A stretch of 24,397 nt of DNA from Gammaproteobacteria bacterium (GTDB lineage Bacteria; Pseudomonadota; Gammaproteobacteria; Pseudomonadales; M0112). The position numbers and the translations under genes are program-made. The DNA lies in NCBI GenBank assembly GCA_006227085.1, contig SBFY01000216.1:1-24397 (forward strand), read 5' to 3'. Of this stretch, positions 24,097-24,397 are shown piece by piece; positions within the stretch are counted from its first letter, which is position 1, and each line of letters starts with the position of its first letter. Below the pieces are notes generated by a model, which was not told the origin of the DNA, made no database searches, and saw nothing but the letters and a program-made list of their open reading frames with translations.

Positions 24097-24397
24097 TGCA
24101 GGCACTGGATGCGCAAGGCTGGTTGAGGGGTGTGCGCCACGCGCCGAGCCCTAATTACGATGCCCGGCCGGATCCGGCCGATATCCAGCTAATGGTTATC
24201 CATAATATTTCCTTGCCGCCGGGTGAGTTTGGCGGTGGTTTGGTGGAACCTTTTTTCTGCAACACCCTGGATGTGGCTTGCCATCCGGCTTTGCAGGAAT
24301 TGGCGGGTGTGACGGTGTCTGACCACTTCCTGATCGACCGTGATGGTGAGGTGACCCAGTTTGTTTCTACCCATGACCGGGCCTGGCATGCTGGACA
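24096..24397 (+). CDS. ampD: 1,6-anhydro-N-acetylmuramyl-L-alanine amidase AmpD, 3' partial
   Basis: The first 100 codons are visible and the frame runs off the window. The sequence reads MQALDAQGWLRGVRHAPSPN and later MVIHNISLPPGEFGG, where His36 is the first zinc ligand of the amidase-2 fold, then DHFLIDRDGEVTQFV and RAWHAG, all diagnostic of AmpD. AmpD removes the stem peptide from anhydro-muropeptides in cytoplasmic peptidoglycan recycling and so lowers the AmpR-inducing signal for beta-lactamase. The other two zinc ligands lie beyond the edge. The start codon shares its A with the TGA of the DUF1631 gene, so translation is coupled. Confidence 0.95.
   Translation, partial: MQALDAQGWLRGVRHAPSPNYDARPDPADIQLMVIHNISLPPGEFGGGLVEPFFCNTLDVACHPALQELAGVTVSDHFLIDRDGEVTQFVSTHDRAWHAG

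Overview
The window is a dense chromosomal stretch of a Gram-negative bacterium, most likely a gammaproteobacterium. The reasons are the gene orders, recalled from Pseudomonas-like genomes and not searched: a LytM/M23 peptidase followed by secA, argJ and a mutT-like Nudix gene; divergent pilA and pilBCD with coaE and yacG; and nadC, a DUF1631 gene and ampD. A sigma-54 promoter at pilA and an encoded AmpD also fit. I cannot name the genus. Both ends of the window cut genes: the M23 peptidase lacks its 5' end and ampD lacks its 3' end.

Region 1 (1-6253, + strand) is housekeeping: a partial M23 metallopeptidase, secA (Sec translocase motor), argJ (arginine biosynthesis), a stand-alone Nudix hydrolase and a membrane-anchored SGNH hydrolase. 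The last three overlap and look translationally coupled. Region 2 (6264-11879) is the type IV pilus block. yacG, coaE, pilD, pilC and pilB run leftward. pilA runs rightward from a near-perfect -24/-12 promoter with a strong palindrome about 100 bp upstream, and ends at a hairpin terminator. A second intrinsic terminator sits between pilC and pilD, almost touching the pilD start codon.

Region 3 (11918-16846, + strand) is an accessory glycosylation cluster directly behind the pilA terminator: a GT-C type integral membrane glycosyltransferase with a soluble helical tail, a polyprenyl-phosphate glycosyltransferase-like GT2, a rhamnosyltransferase-like GT2 and a GT4. The first two overlap by ATGA and could form a lipid-sugar donor/membrane transferase pair. 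The major pilin is the nearest obvious acceptor, but this is an inference from position. A tRNA-Thr(CGU) with its own promoter closes the cluster.

Region 4 (16988-21104, - strand) is a second surface-polysaccharide operon: a VioA-like sugar aminotransferase, a hexapeptide acyltransferase, a Wzx-type flippase and a GT2. It suggests an N-acylated 4-amino-4,6-dideoxyhexose in an exported glycan, with the dTDP-sugar precursor genes elsewhere. Region 5 (21234-24397) is nadC (-), then divergently a DUF1631 protein and ampD (+).

I found no CRISPR array, transposase, integrase or phage gene. The best candidate for something undescribed is the pilA-linked GT-C/GT2 module, together with the RNA and promoter architecture around the pilin genes.
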